Assembly: GCA_036541255.1 (NCBI GenBank) | Contig: JAZHDD010000048.1 | Location: 1 to 64,000, forward strand | DNA from: Paucidesulfovibrio sp036541255 | GTDB taxonomy: Bacteria > Desulfobacterota > Desulfovibrionia > Desulfovibrionales > Desulfovibrionaceae | Reading direction: 5' to 3' | Length of the DNA: 64,000 nucleotides | Shown here: piece by piece, positions 8,495 to 17,263 of the stretch | Position numbering within the stretch: the stretch's first letter is position 1 | How the letters are laid out: each line of letters opens with the position of its first letter | Made by a program: the position numbers and the translations under genes | The notes under the pieces: model-generated | The model's input: only the letters and a program-made list of their open reading frames with translations | Databases searched by the model: none | What the model was told of the DNA's origin: nothing

Positions 8495-9103
8495 TCAGTC
8501 CGCGATATCTTTCAGAAAAGCGGGCCACTGCCGCAGTAGCAGGGCCAGGGCCTTGCCCCGGTGCGAACGGGCGTTCTTCTGTTCCGGGGCCATTTCCGCG
8601 GCGGTGATGCCCAGTTCCGGATCGAAAAAGATAGGGTCGTAGCCGAAGCCGCTCTTGCCTGCGTAGCCGTGGGCGATACGGCCTTCCCAGGAGGCCTGGG
8701 CATGGATGGCCTGCCCCGAGGGCGAGGCCGCATACATGCAGCAGATGAAGCGGGCCGTACGCTGTTCATCAGGCACGTTTTGCAGTTCGTGCAACAGCTT
8801 GGCATTGTTGGCATCGCTGTCACCGTGCTCGCCCGCATAGCGGGCCGAATACACGCCGGGTGCGCCATTCAGGGCGTCTACGGCCAGCCCGGAATCATCG
8901 GCCACGGCGGGCAGGCCCGTGAGTTTGGCCACGGCCTGGGCTTTGATGCGGGCGTTTTCCAGGAAGGTCTCGCCGGTTTCGGGGATGTCTTCGATCTCGG
9001 GGAATTGGTCCAGTCCCTTGACCTCGACGCCGAGGTTCTGGAGCAGAGCGGAGAATTCGCGGATCTTGCCTTGGTTGCGGGTCGCCAGGACAACGGCTTT
9101 CAA
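8495..9103 (-). CDS. rdgB: XTP/dITP diphosphatase (RdgB/HAM1 family)
   Basis: House-cleaning enzyme that hydrolyses deaminated purine nucleotides (dITP, XTP) to monophosphates, keeping them out of DNA and RNA. The 202-residue length is typical. Family marks: 'LATRNQGKIREF' at the N-terminus; 'ADDSGLAVDALNGAPGVYSARYAG', which includes metal-binding acidic residues; 'GFGYDPIFF'; and 'SHRGKAL' near the C-terminus. It sits 52 bp downstream of the sensor-kinase gene on the same strand and is probably co-transcribed with it. No functional link between the two is evident. Confidence 0.97.
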   Translation of the reverse strand: MKAVVLATRNQGKIREFSALLQNLGVEVKGLDQFPEIEDIPETGETFLENARIKAQAVAKLTGLPAVADDSGLAVDALNGAPGVYSARYAGEHGDSDANNAKLLHELQNVPDEQRTARFICCMYAASPSGQAIHAQASWEGRIAHGYAGKSGFGYDPIFFDPELGITAAEMAPEQKNARSHRGKALALLLRQWPAFLKDIAD

Positions 9104-9155
9104 GCGGCCTCCTCGGTTGCGGTGCGGGATGGGCAGACAGGCACGGTGCCCCGGT

Positions 9156-10637
9156 TTACCCGCTCACCTCGCTTTGCGCAACCGCGAGCAGGGGCGGCAA
9201 AAGCAGAGTGGCGATGGTGCCCACATTTTCGCGGCTGGTCAGTTCCACGTCGCCGCCGATGTCGTCCATGATCTTGCGGATCATGGCCAGCCCAAGTCCC
9301 GCGCCTTTGCCCTTGGTGCTGAAGAAGGGGTTGAAGACCCGGCTGAGTATCTCGGAGGGAATGCCCGTGCCCGTATCTTCCACGCTGACCACGATACGGT
9401 CCTGGCGCAGGGTGGTGCGCAGAGTCAGGGTGCCGCCGTTGGGCATGGCTTCCAGAGAGTTCTTGATCAGGTTGATGATGCACTGCTTGATGGGGTCCGG
9501 GTCGGCCATGGCCTTGGGCAGGTTTTCATAGGGCTCGAAGAGTATGTTCACGTTCTGGGCGCGGGCACCGATGCCCAGCACTTCCAAGGCTTCCGAGGCG
9601 ATGCGGTTCACGTCGCAGAGGCCCTGGCGCTGCTCCGTGGGCCGTGTGAAATTGAGCAGGCTCTTGAGTATCTCGTCCAGCCTGCGCGATTCTTCCAGGA
9701 TGATGGCCAGCTTTTCGCGCGAGGACTCGTCCAGGGCTTCGCTGCGCAGCAGCGAGTTGGCGAACCCGGAAATGGCGAAGAGCGGGTTGCGTATCTCATG
9801 GGCGATGTAGGTGGAGAGTTCGCCGATGGAGGCCAGCTTTTCGGACTGCTGCAAGCGGTTCTCCATTTCGGTGCGGCTGGTGATGTCCCTGCGCATGATC
9901 ACCACGCGGTTCAGTTGGTTCTGCTCGAAGATGGGATAGCTGTAAACGCGGTAGTAGTGCATGCGTCCGAAGGGGTCCACGCTGGTGCCCAGGGCCTCGG
10001 CCGCCTCTTTGGTTTCCAGGGTCCGCTCAAAGGGATCGGGGCAGGTCAGCTTGCCGCCCCGGCAGTGGATTTCCATGTTCTCGAAGGCCTCGCGCCAATG
10101 GCGGCCCACCAATTCGCGCTTTTCCAATCCGGTGCGCTGGCAGGCCGAGCGGTTGGCATTGAGCACCATGCCTTCGTAATCCAGAAAGAGCAGGTCCTCG
10201 TTGAGCTGGTCGATGATGGCCCGGAGCATGTTTTGGGTGGTGAGCAGGTCGATCTGGCAGGCCGCCCACATTTGTTCCGTGGAAAGCAGGTGCAGGAAAA
10301 AGCTGGCTGCGGCGCGTTCCACAAGGATGACGTGGGAAGGCAGGTCGCGGCGCAGGGTCTTGAGCAGTTTGGGCAGGCCGCTGGTTTCCACGAGCAGATT
10401 GATTTCCGGATGCATGTAGAGCATTTCGCGGAAGGTGGGATAGACCGGAATGCCCAGCTCCGGGGGCGTCTGGGACGGCTCGTCGCGGGGCAGGGCCGCG
10501 GCCACGAGATTGACGCGCGCGAGCGAGGCCTGACTCATGCCCGATCGCAGCATGGCCAGGAAGGATGCCAGCGAGGCTTGATCGCCGACCACTCCGATGA
10601 GGTAGGGTGGTTCCGGGGAAGTCATATTGTGATCCAT
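9156..10637 (-). CDS. PAS sensor histidine kinase with Rossmann-like N-terminal domain
   Basis: Soluble kinase of about 493 residues. Residues about 9-115 resemble an alpha/beta Rossmann-type dehydrogenase domain ('YLIGVVGDQASLASFLAML', then 'PVYPTFREML...INLLVETSG'), but the glycine-rich GxGxxG loop is replaced by GDQASLAS. A PAS domain follows (about 130-245), then HisKA with phospho-His in 'YIAHEIRNPLFAISGF', then HATPase ('NLIKNSLEAMPNGG', 'DTGTGIP', 'GAGLGLAMI'). No transmembrane segment is seen, so it senses an internal signal. The N-terminal domain may bind a ligand other than NAD(P), but this is inference. The ATG at 10637 has GGAGG four bases upstream; the ATG at 10625 is an alternative. 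No response-regulator gene is adjacent. Confidence 0.9.
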   Translation of the reverse strand: MDHNMTSPEPPYLIGVVGDQASLASFLAMLRSGMSQASLARVNLVAAALPRDEPSQTPPELGIPVYPTFREMLYMHPEINLLVETSGLPKLLKTLRRDLPSHVILVERAAASFFLHLLSTEQMWAACQIDLLTTQNMLRAIIDQLNEDLLFLDYEGMVLNANRSACQRTGLEKRELVGRHWREAFENMEIHCRGGKLTCPDPFERTLETKEAAEALGTSVDPFGRMHYYRVYSYPIFEQNQLNRVVIMRRDITSRTEMENRLQQSEKLASIGELSTYIAHEIRNPLFAISGFANSLLRSEALDESSREKLAIILEESRRLDEILKSLLNFTRPTEQRQGLCDVNRIASEALEVLGIGARAQNVNILFEPYENLPKAMADPDPIKQCIINLIKNSLEAMPNGGTLTLRTTLRQDRIVVSVEDTGTGIPSEILSRVFNPFFSTKGKGAGLGLAMIRKIMDDIGGDVELTSRENVGTIATLLLPPLLAVAQSEVSG

Positions 10638-10667
10638 GGGGCCTCCACGCTCGGGAAATATTTGCTC

Positions 10668-10695
10668 AGTATACGTCATGCCGGGAGGAGCGCAA
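10668..10695 (-). promoter_or_regulatory. Sigma-70-type promoter of the sensor kinase gene
   Basis: On the minus strand a TTGCGC -35 (10690-10695) and a TATACT -10 (10668-10673) are separated by 16 bp. The predicted start site is about 24 bases before the ATG at 10637. Confidence 0.5.
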
Positions 10696-10758
10696 GCCCC
10701 GACGAATGATAACGGGGGGAGGCTTTTCAGCCGGTCCGCTTTGGGGTAGGGCTGCCCC

Positions 10759-12069
10759 ATGAACAAACATCCTCTTCGCGTGCATACTCTCAGCCTGGGC
10801 TGCCCCAAGAACCTCGTGGACACGGAACGCCTGCTGGGCAGTCTTGGGTCGGCCACGCAGGCCGTGGATACGCCCGAACAGGCCGATCTCGTGCTTATCA
10901 ACACCTGCGGCTTCATCGCCCCGGCTGTGGAGGAATCCGTGGACGCCGTGCTGGACGCCGTGGAAGCCCTGCGCGAACTGGACCCCCGGCCGGTGCTGGC
11001 CGTGGCGGGCTGCCTGGTCAGCCGTTATGGCGAGGCTTTGCGCCAGGAAATGCCCGAGGTGGATATCTGGCTGAACACCCGCGAGCTGGCGCGCTGGCCC
11101 GGACTGGTGCGAGCGGCTCTGGGCCGCGAGGCTGATCCGGCCCTGCCGCGCCGTTTGTCCACGGGTCCTGCCTTCGCCTACCTCAAGATCGGCGAAGGCT
11201 GCTCCCACCGCTGCGCCTTCTGTACCATCCCGGACATCCGTGGACCGCACGTCAGCTTCGGTATGGACGAACTGGCCGCTGAAGCGGCAGTCTTGCTGGG
11301 CCAGGGCGTGCCCGAGCTGGTGGTGGTGGGCCAGGACGTGACCGCCTACGGCAGCGACCAGGACGACGGCCGGAGCCTGCGCGGCCTGCTGGAGCGGCTC
11401 CTGCCCCTGCCGGGCCTGGAGTGGCTGCGGCTGATGTATCTGTATCCCGCGGGTCTGACCGAGGAGCTGCTTTCGTTCCTGGCCCAGGCCGGGCCGCCCC
11501 TGCTGCCCTATTTCGACATTCCCTTGCAGCACGCCCATCCCGACGTGCTGCGCTCCATGGGCCGTCCGTTCGCGCGCGACCCGCGCAAGGTTCTGGACCG
11601 GGTGCGCGGCTATTTTCCGGACGCGGTGCTGCGCACCAGCATCATTGTGGGCTATCCGGGGGAGACCGACGCGTATTTCCGGACGCTCTGCGATTTTGTG
11701 CGTGAGACGCGCTTCCAGAATCTGGGCGTGTTCGCCTATCAGGCCGAGGAAGGCACGCCTGCGGCCCTGTTGCCCGATCCCGTGGAAGAGGCGGTCAAGG
11801 AGGAGCGCCGCGCCGCGCTCATGGAAATCCAGGCGGAAATCAGCGCGGAATATCTGGCAGGCTTCGCGGGCCGGACCCTGGATGTGCTTGTGGAGGCCCC
11901 GCACGAGGAATGGCCGGGCCTGTACACGGGCCGGGCCTGGTTTCAGGCGCCGGAAGTGGACGGGCTGGTCTATGTCAGTTCCGATCCGGACGCGCCTCTT
12001 GTTCCGGGACGCATGGTCCTCGCCGAAATCCAGGAGGCCCACGCCTACGATCTGACCGCGCTGGTCTGA
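10759..12069 (+). CDS. rimO: Ribosomal protein uS12 methylthiotransferase RimO
   Basis: Radical-SAM enzyme that adds a methylthio group to the conserved Asp of ribosomal protein uS12. It has 436 residues, the normal length. The N-terminal UPF0004 domain carries Cys15, Cys50 and Cys84 for the auxiliary Fe-S cluster. The radical-SAM cluster is formed by Cys148, Cys152 and Cys155 in 'GEGCSHRCAFC'. A TRAM domain occupies the end (about 365-436). 'SLGCPKNLVDTE' near the start separates RimO from MiaB. It is divergent from the kinase gene and ends at the shared hairpin at 12089-12128. The Shine-Dalgarno is weak. Confidence 0.97.
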   Translation: MNKHPLRVHTLSLGCPKNLVDTERLLGSLGSATQAVDTPEQADLVLINTCGFIAPAVEESVDAVLDAVEALRELDPRPVLAVAGCLVSRYGEALRQEMPEVDIWLNTRELARWPGLVRAALGREADPALPRRLSTGPAFAYLKIGEGCSHRCAFCTIPDIRGPHVSFGMDELAAEAAVLLGQGVPELVVVGQDVTAYGSDQDDGRSLRGLLERLLPLPGLEWLRLMYLYPAGLTEELLSFLAQAGPPLLPYFDIPLQHAHPDVLRSMGRPFARDPRKVLDRVRGYFPDAVLRTSIIVGYPGETDAYFRTLCDFVRETRFQNLGVFAYQAEEGTPAALLPDPVEEAVKEERRAALMEIQAEISAEYLAGFAGRTLDVLVEAPHEEWPGLYTGRAWFQAPEVDGLVYVSSDPDAPLVPGRMVLAEIQEAHAYDLTALV

Positions 12070-12088
12070 GACCGAATCGGCGGAAAAT

Positions 12089-12128
12089 AAAAAAGCCCGG
12101 CATCCAGAAAGGAATGCCGGGCTTTTTT
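12089..12128. terminator. Bidirectional terminator between rimO and uup
   Basis: Stem AAAAGCCCGGCAT/ATGCCGGGCTTTT with a 10-base loop. It is flanked by an A-run on the left and a T-run on the right, so it works for the convergent genes on both strands. Confidence 0.93.
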
Positions 12129-12145
12129 GCGCTGTTTGAAATGTG

Positions 12146-14110
12146 TCAACCGCCCAGGCTGTTCAACTCCTCCAGCCGCGCCTCCACTTCTTCCCAGCGC
12201 GCAAAGGCTTCTTCCAGGGACGTTTCCAACTTGGCCAGCCCTTCCTGGGCCGCGCGCATCTCTTCCGGCGGACGCTTATAGAACTCCGGGTCGGACAGCC
12301 GCGCTCCGGCCTTCTCGATTTCCCGTTCCATGGTTTCGATACGGCTGGGCAGCTCGACCTGCTCCCGGAGCAATTCGTCCAGCTCGCGCTGTTCCTTGAA
12401 GGTCAACTTGCGCGGCTTGTCGCTTGCCTGAGCCTGCGGCTTGGGTTTCTGTTCCGTAGCGCTGCGCCCCTGTTTGGGCTTGGAATCGGTAGGCGCGGGC
12501 CGCTGGCGCAGCCAATCGTCGTACCCGCCCACGTACTCGCGCACCAGCCCGTCGCCTTCCAGGGAAACGGTGCCTGTGACCACGTTGTTCAAAAAGGCGC
12601 GGTCGTGGCTGACCAGGATCACGGTGCCGGGATATTCCAGGAGCCGCTCTTCGAGCAGGTCCAGGGTCTCGGCGTCCAGGTCGTTGGTAGGTTCGTCCAT
12701 GATCAGCAGGTTGGAGGGCCGGGTAAAGAGCCGGGCCAGAAGCAGGCGGTTGCGTTCGCCGCCCGAGAGCACGCTCACCGGGGCGTTGGCCCGATCCGGC
12801 GCAAAAAGGAAGTCCTTGAGGTAGCCCATGACGTGCCGGGTTGCGCCGTTTACGGTGATCATGTCGTTGCCGTCCGCGATGCTGTCGCGCACGCTGCGTG
12901 CCGGGTCGAGCTGTTCCCGGTGCTGGTCGAAATAGGCGATTTCCAGGTTCGTACCCAGGCGCACCCGGCCCGTGTCCGGTGCGAGTTTACCCAGCAGAAC
13001 CTGGAGCAGCGTGGTCTTGCCCGCGCCGTTGGGCCCTATGAGCCCGATCCTGTCACCGCGCATCACGGTCAGGTTCAGGTCCCGGAAGACCGCACCGGAT
13101 GAGTCCCCGTTTCTTTCGCTCTCGGGCCAGGCATAGGAAACGTCCTCGGCGTGGATGACCATCTTGCCGGAGCGTTCCGCCTCCTGGACCACGATTTTGG
13201 CGCTGCCGAGCCGTTCGCGGCGCTTGCCGCGCTCCTCGCGCAGCTTCTTCAGTTCGCGCACCCGGCCTTCGTTGCGCGTGCGCCGGGCCTTGATGCCCTG
13301 GCGTATCCAGACTTCCTCGCGGGCCAGCTTTTTATCGAATTCGGCCCGATTCTTTTCCTCCACGGCGAGCTGGGCGTCCTTGCGGTCCAGAAAGGTTTCG
13401 TAGTCGCAGGACCAGTCCGCAAGGTGGCCGCGGTCCAGTTCGATGATGCGCGTGGCGATGCGGCGCAGAAACATGCGGTCGTGGGTGATGAAGACCAGGG
13501 TCTTGACGTGCCGCAGCAGGAATTCCTCAAGCCAGGCAATGGAGTCGATGTCCAGATGGTTGGTGGGTTCGTCCAGCAGCAGCACGTCGGGTTCGCCCGC
13601 CAGGGCGCGGGCCAGCAGGGCCCGGCGCTTGAGGCCGCCGGAAAGTGCCTCGAAGCGTGCTTCCGGGTCCAGACTCAGGCGGGAGATGGCCGAGTCGATC
13701 ACGGGCAGGGCTTCCCATCCGCCATGCTGCTCCAGGCGCGCTTCAATTTCGGCCAGCCGGGCCACTGCCTGGGGCGCGCCCGAGGCCGCCTCGGTCCCGG
13801 CATGGTGGTATTCGGCCAGAATGGCGCCCAGTTTTCCCAGGCCCTGGGTCACGACTTCGTAGACCGTGCCCGTGAGCACCTCGGGCACTTTTTGGGACAG
13901 CCGGGCCACGCTCACGCCCGAGGAGCGCACCACTTGGCCGTCGTCCGGAACAAGGTCGCCCGAAAGCAGCCGCAGCAGGGTGGATTTGCCCTCGCCGTTG
14001 CGGCCCATGATGCAGACTCGCTGCCCTTCCTCTATCTGAAAGGAAATGTGGTCCAGCAGCAGGGGGCCGCCAAAGGACATGGTCAGGTTGGTTGCGCTGA
14101 GAAGTGCCAT
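12146..14110 (-). CDS. uup: ABC-F family ATPase, Uup type
   Basis: Cytoplasmic ATPase of the ABC-F family with two fused nucleotide-binding domains and no membrane domain. Such proteins act on ribosomes, and Uup also protects against DNA-replication or structure problems. First domain: Walker A 'GRNGEGKST' (about 36-44), signature 'LSGGLKRR', 'DEPTNHLD'. Second: 'GPNGAGKTT', 'LSGGERNR', 'DEPTNDLD'. The C-terminal tail (about 560-650) is charged and helical, like the DNA-binding coiled coil of Uup. The start 'MALLSATNLTMSFGG' at 14110 fits the family; the upstream extension of the frame does not. There is no Shine-Dalgarno before this ATG, and a promoter-like pair places transcription almost at the start codon. 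Confidence 0.92.
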   Translation of the reverse strand: MALLSATNLTMSFGGPLLLDHISFQIEEGQRVCIMGRNGEGKSTLLRLLSGDLVPDDGQVVRSSGVSVARLSQKVPEVLTGTVYEVVTQGLGKLGAILAEYHHAGTEAASGAPQAVARLAEIEARLEQHGGWEALPVIDSAISRLSLDPEARFEALSGGLKRRALLARALAGEPDVLLLDEPTNHLDIDSIAWLEEFLLRHVKTLVFITHDRMFLRRIATRIIELDRGHLADWSCDYETFLDRKDAQLAVEEKNRAEFDKKLAREEVWIRQGIKARRTRNEGRVRELKKLREERGKRRERLGSAKIVVQEAERSGKMVIHAEDVSYAWPESERNGDSSGAVFRDLNLTVMRGDRIGLIGPNGAGKTTLLQVLLGKLAPDTGRVRLGTNLEIAYFDQHREQLDPARSVRDSIADGNDMITVNGATRHVMGYLKDFLFAPDRANAPVSVLSGGERNRLLLARLFTRPSNLLIMDEPTNDLDAETLDLLEERLLEYPGTVILVSHDRAFLNNVVTGTVSLEGDGLVREYVGGYDDWLRQRPAPTDSKPKQGRSATEQKPKPQAQASDKPRKLTFKEQRELDELLREQVELPSRIETMEREIEKAGARLSDPEFYKRPPEEMRAAQEGLAKLETSLEEAFARWEEVEARLEELNSLGG

Positions 14111-14117
14111 GGCGTGA

Positions 14118-14146
14118 GTCGTATTCTGGCGCGACTGTCTGGTCAA
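14118..14146 (-). promoter_or_regulatory. Possible promoter giving a near-leaderless uup mRNA
   Basis: On the minus strand TTGACC (14141-14146) and TACGAC (14118-14123) are 17 bp apart. The -10 ends seven bases before the uup ATG at 14110, leaving no room for a Shine-Dalgarno. The -10 is a weak match. Confidence 0.35.
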
Positions 14147-14203
14147 GGCCCGGCTTTGGTGTGGACAAGGGCCAGCCGGAAGCTTTTTCTGGGCGGGGCA
14201 AAG

Positions 14204-14227
14204 AAAAAGGCGGCCCGCAGGCCGCCT
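14204..14227 (-). terminator. Terminator of serS
   Basis: On the minus strand a GGCGGCC/GGCCGCC stem with a 4-base loop is followed by TTTTTC, just after the serS stop codon. Confidence 0.8.
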
Positions 14228-14246
14228 CTGATGTCCTTTTCGGCAG

Positions 14247-15524
14247 TTATTTCGGTTCGATGATTTCAAGGCCGCCCATATAGGGGCGCAGCACCTCGGG
14301 CACGACCAGGGAGCCGTCCTTTTGCTGGTAGTTTTCCATCACGGCCACCAGGGTGCGGCCCACGGCCAGGCCCGAACCGTTCAGGGTGTGCACGAAGGGC
14401 TTTTTCTTGGAGCCTTCGGCCTGGAATTTGATGTTGGCGCGCCGGGCCTGGAAATCCTCGCAGTTTGAACAGGAGGAAATCTCGCGGTATTTGTCCTGGC
14501 CGGGCAGCCAGACTTCCAGATCGTAGGTCTTGGTCGCGGAAAAGCCGATGTCGCCGGTGCAGAGCGCAATGACCCGGTAGGGCAGGTCCAGGCGCTGCAA
14601 AATCTTTTCGGCCTGGGCGGTCATCTGTTCCAGCACCTCGTAGGAATTGTCCGGATGCGCGAAATAGACCATTTCCACCTTGTGGAACTGGTGCAGCCGG
14701 ATCAGGCCTTTGGTGTCCTTGCCATAAGAACCCGCCTCGGAACGGAAGCAGGGCGTGTAGGCGCAGAAGCCCTTGGGCAGGTCCGCCTCGTTCATGACCT
14801 CGCCCGCATAGATGTTGGTCAGGGGCACCTCGGCTGTGGGGATGAGGAAGAAATCCTTGTCCGGCAGGTGGAAGAGGTCTTCGGCGAACTTGGGCAGCTG
14901 GCCCGTGCCCTGCATTGTGGCCCGGTTGACCATGTACGGGGGCACGGTCTCGATGAGGTTGTGTTCGCTGACGTGCACGTCGAGCATGTACATGGCCAGG
15001 GCGCGTTCCATACGGGCCAGGGCCGCGAAGGACAGGGCAAAGCGGGAGCCCGCCAGCTTGGCTGCGCGCTCGAAATCGAGCAGGCCCAGGTCCGCGCCCA
15101 GCTCCCAATGCTCCTTGACCGGGAAATCAAAGTTGCGGGGCGTACCCCAGCGGCGGATTTCCGGATTGTCCTCCTCGCCTTTGCCCAGGGGGGTGGACTC
15201 GTGGAGCAGGTTCGGGCAGCCCAACAACCAAGTGTTTTCCAATTCCTCGACCTCGGCCAGCTGGACATCCAGGGCCTTGATCTGCTCGCCCATGCCCGCG
15301 GTGCGCGCAATGAGTTCGGAAGCGTCCTGCTTGGCGCGTTTGATCTGGGCGATGGTGGCGGAGACCTGATTGCGTTCGGCCTTGAGCGTTTCGACCTCCT
15401 GGGTCAGGGATCGGCGCTTCTCGTCCAGGGCGGAGAATTCGCCCACGTCCAGCTTGGAATTGCGTTTGTTCAGCGCTTCCTGCACGGCGTCGAGATGGCT
15501 TCTCACGAACTTCAGATCCAGCAT
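14247..15524 (-). CDS. serS: Serine--tRNA ligase
   Basis: Class II aminoacyl-tRNA synthetase that charges tRNA-Ser (and tRNA-Sec) with serine. It has 425 residues, the usual length. The N-terminal part (about 1-105) is the long antiparallel coiled coil that grips the tRNA arm. The catalytic core carries 'FRSEAGSYGKDTKGLIRLHQFHKVE' (motif 2 region) and 'NGSGLAVGRTLVAVMEN' (motif 3). The start at 15524 has GAGGAGAAGACC directly upstream. It is followed by its own terminator and appears monocistronic. Confidence 0.98.
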   Translation of the reverse strand: MLDLKFVRSHLDAVQEALNKRNSKLDVGEFSALDEKRRSLTQEVETLKAERNQVSATIAQIKRAKQDASELIARTAGMGEQIKALDVQLAEVEELENTWLLGCPNLLHESTPLGKGEEDNPEIRRWGTPRNFDFPVKEHWELGADLGLLDFERAAKLAGSRFALSFAALARMERALAMYMLDVHVSEHNLIETVPPYMVNRATMQGTGQLPKFAEDLFHLPDKDFFLIPTAEVPLTNIYAGEVMNEADLPKGFCAYTPCFRSEAGSYGKDTKGLIRLHQFHKVEMVYFAHPDNSYEVLEQMTAQAEKILQRLDLPYRVIALCTGDIGFSATKTYDLEVWLPGQDKYREISSCSNCEDFQARRANIKFQAEGSKKKPFVHTLNGSGLAVGRTLVAVMENYQQKDGSLVVPEVLRPYMGGLEIIEPK

Positions 15525-15616
15525 GGTCTTCTCCTCACAAAAAATATGTTTCGTTCCCCGGAGCACCTACCGGATTTTGTTCCGGGAAGCAAAGGTCTTC
15601 AGAAGGCCGGAAGCGT

Positions 15617-16027
15617 TCAGGGGTCCAGTCCGGCGTTCTTGTTCCCGGCCCGGGCCCAGAGCAGGGCGCAGACTCCCGCGGCCAGCCCCAGCCCGGCAAG
15701 GCTGCCGGTCCAAAAAATACCCAGGGCCACGACAGAAGCCAGGCCGGCCACAAATGCCTCCAGGCGCTTGCGACGGTCCCAGGGTTTGTTGACCCAGACC
15801 ACTTCCGCACGGATCAGGCGCAGGAGCCAGGCCGGGTGCGTGGGCGGAGCCAGCCGGAAATCGAGCAGGCCCGAACCGATCAGAATGAGGCCTATCCAGG
15901 CCAGAGTCTGGCTCCGCAGCCAGAGCGCAAGGCAGAGCAGACCGAGGCCCAGAGCCTGGGCCGACCAGTTCCAGAGATTCTGATGCCGCCTCCAGGCCGC
16001 GGCAAAAAAGGATGGTTCATACTGCAT
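15617..16027 (-). CDS. Small predicted inner-membrane protein
   Basis: Product of 136 residues that I do not recognise. Hydrophobic stretches at about 23-36, 40-55 and 88-125 suggest three or four membrane helices, separated by a basic loop (about 68-88, 'RLIRAEVVWVNKPWDRRKRLEAF'). The strong positive charge of that loop suggests it faces the cytoplasm. The gene is divergent from pncC and lies between serS and pncC. No conserved motif points to a function. Confidence 0.7.
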   Translation of the reverse strand: MQYEPSFFAAAWRRHQNLWNWSAQALGLGLLCLALWLRSQTLAWIGLILIGSGLLDFRLAPPTHPAWLLRLIRAEVVWVNKPWDRRKRLEAFVAGLASVVALGIFWTGSLAGLGLAAGVCALLWARAGNKNAGLDP

Positions 16028-16107
16028 GCGCTTATTTTGTAGGTCGTGGTCTCGGCAATTGCAACACTGCTTCAGGGTTGGTATGGTGCTGCATAGGCGA
16101 GGTACGT

Positions 16108-16596
16108 ATGCAAACCGATTTGGTTATGGACACGGCAGCGGAACTGGGCGCAATCCTGCGTGAAAAACAATGGCGGCTGGCAACTGCGGAATCCTGCACG
16201 GGCGGGCTGATTGCGGCGGCCTGCACCGAGGCGCCCGGAAGCTCGGACTGGTATGCCGGTTCCGTCGTGGCATATTCCAACAATGTGAAGATGACCCTGC
16301 TCGGAGTGGCTGGCGACCTGCTGACCCGCGTGGGCGCGGTCAGCGAGGAAGTGGTTTCGATCATGGCTCCGGCCGTGCTGACCACCATCGGCGCGCATGT
16401 TTCCGTGGCTGTTTCCGGCATTGCCGGGCCTGACGGCGGAACCGAAGACAAGCCCGTGGGCACGGTCTGGATGGCCTGGGCCAACTGCATGGGCGATTTG
16501 CGTGCTGAAATCTTCCATTTTGAAGGCGACAGACAATCCGTGCGCGAACAGGCCGTGATGGCGGCCCTGGACGGCCTCAAGGGCTTTCTGCGCTAA
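16108..16596 (+). CDS. pncC: Nicotinamide-nucleotide amidase (CinA C-terminal family)
   Basis: Deamidates NMN to nicotinate mononucleotide for NAD recycling. The 162-residue product corresponds to the stand-alone CinA C-terminal domain, without the N-terminal MoaB-like part. Family marks are 'ATAESCTGGLIAA' (catalytic Ser and Lys/Thr region), 'GSVVAYSNNVKMTLLGV', and 'AVSGIAGPDGGTEDKPVGTVW'. The ATG at 16108 is preceded by GCGAGG with normal spacing; an upstream extension to 16012 lacks support. thpR follows after 21 bp, so the two are probably co-transcribed. Confidence 0.95.
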   Translation: MQTDLVMDTAAELGAILREKQWRLATAESCTGGLIAAACTEAPGSSDWYAGSVVAYSNNVKMTLLGVAGDLLTRVGAVSEEVVSIMAPAVLTTIGAHVSVAVSGIAGPDGGTEDKPVGTVWMAWANCMGDLRAEIFHFEGDRQSVREQAVMAALDGLKGFLR

Positions 16597-16617
16597 CCCC
16601 CTTCCCTGGACATCCCC

Positions 16618-17181
16618 ATGCCGCGTTGCTTCGTGGGCCTGCCCCTGCCTTCCTCCTGTCAGGAGGTCATGCGGGAATTGATTCGCTCCCTGGAGCGCGG
16701 GCCCGCGTTGTCGGCCTCTGGCGTGCGCGTTTCCTGGACGCGTCAAGGCAACGGCCATCTTACGCTCCAGTTTCTGGGCGAGGTGTCCGAGGTCAAGGCT
16801 ATGGAGGTGCGTGCGGCCTTGGCCGGGGTTTCTTTTTCGCGTTTCACGTTGCAGGTCGCAGGCGGCGGGTTTTTCCCGGACGCCAGGCAACCTCGCGTGG
16901 TCTGGTCCGGAGTGGAGCAAGGCGCGGACGATTGCGCCGGTCTGGCCCATGCCGTGCAGCCCGCGCTCCAGCCGCTGGGCTTTGCCCCGGAACGGCGGCC
17001 GTTTCACGCCCATCTGACCTTGGGTCGCGTCCGGCAGCAGGGGCGTGTGGATTGGCTCGGAGTGCAGGAGCAAATCGCAGCCTGGCAATGGCCGGAAATC
17101 ACGCTGGACCGGTTCGTGCTGTTCCAATCCGTGCTTGAGCCGCAGGGGCCGACCTATGAACGGTTGGCGGAATATTTCTGA
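16618..17181 (+). CDS. thpR: RNA 2',3'-cyclic phosphodiesterase (2H family, ThpR)
   Basis: 2H phosphoesterase of the LigT/ThpR type that opens 2',3'-cyclic phosphates on RNA ends and can act as a 2'-5' RNA ligase in vitro. The two catalytic HxT motifs are visible as 'HLTLQFLGE' and 'HAHLTLGRV', and the 187-residue length fits. It is the second gene of the pncC-thpR unit and is followed by a strong bidirectional hairpin. The physiological substrate of this family in bacteria is unclear. Confidence 0.94.
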   Translation: MPRCFVGLPLPSSCQEVMRELIRSLERGPALSASGVRVSWTRQGNGHLTLQFLGEVSEVKAMEVRAALAGVSFSRFTLQVAGGGFFPDARQPRVVWSGVEQGADDCAGLAHAVQPALQPLGFAPERRPFHAHLTLGRVRQQGRVDWLGVQEQIAAWQWPEITLDRFVLFQSVLEPQGPTYERLAEYF

Positions 17182-17202
17182 CAAGGATTGGAAGACTACT
17201 GC

Positions 17203-17239
17203 AAAAAAGGCCGCATCCTTTGGGACGCGGCCTTTTTTG
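17203..17239. terminator. Bidirectional terminator after thpR
   Basis: A-run, then GGCCGC(A)TCC paired with GG(G)A(C)GCGGCC, then a T-run. It separates thpR (plus) from the minus-strand gene ending at 17264. Confidence 0.9.
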
Positions 17240-17263
17240 TCGGCTCGAGGGCGGGGGGGCCGC

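Noticed and set aside
8223..8528. A 101-codon minus-strand frame between rdgB and the CDP-ribitol operon
   Set aside because: No Shine-Dalgarno, no recognisable residues, and it overlaps rdgB; composition resembles non-coding DNA.
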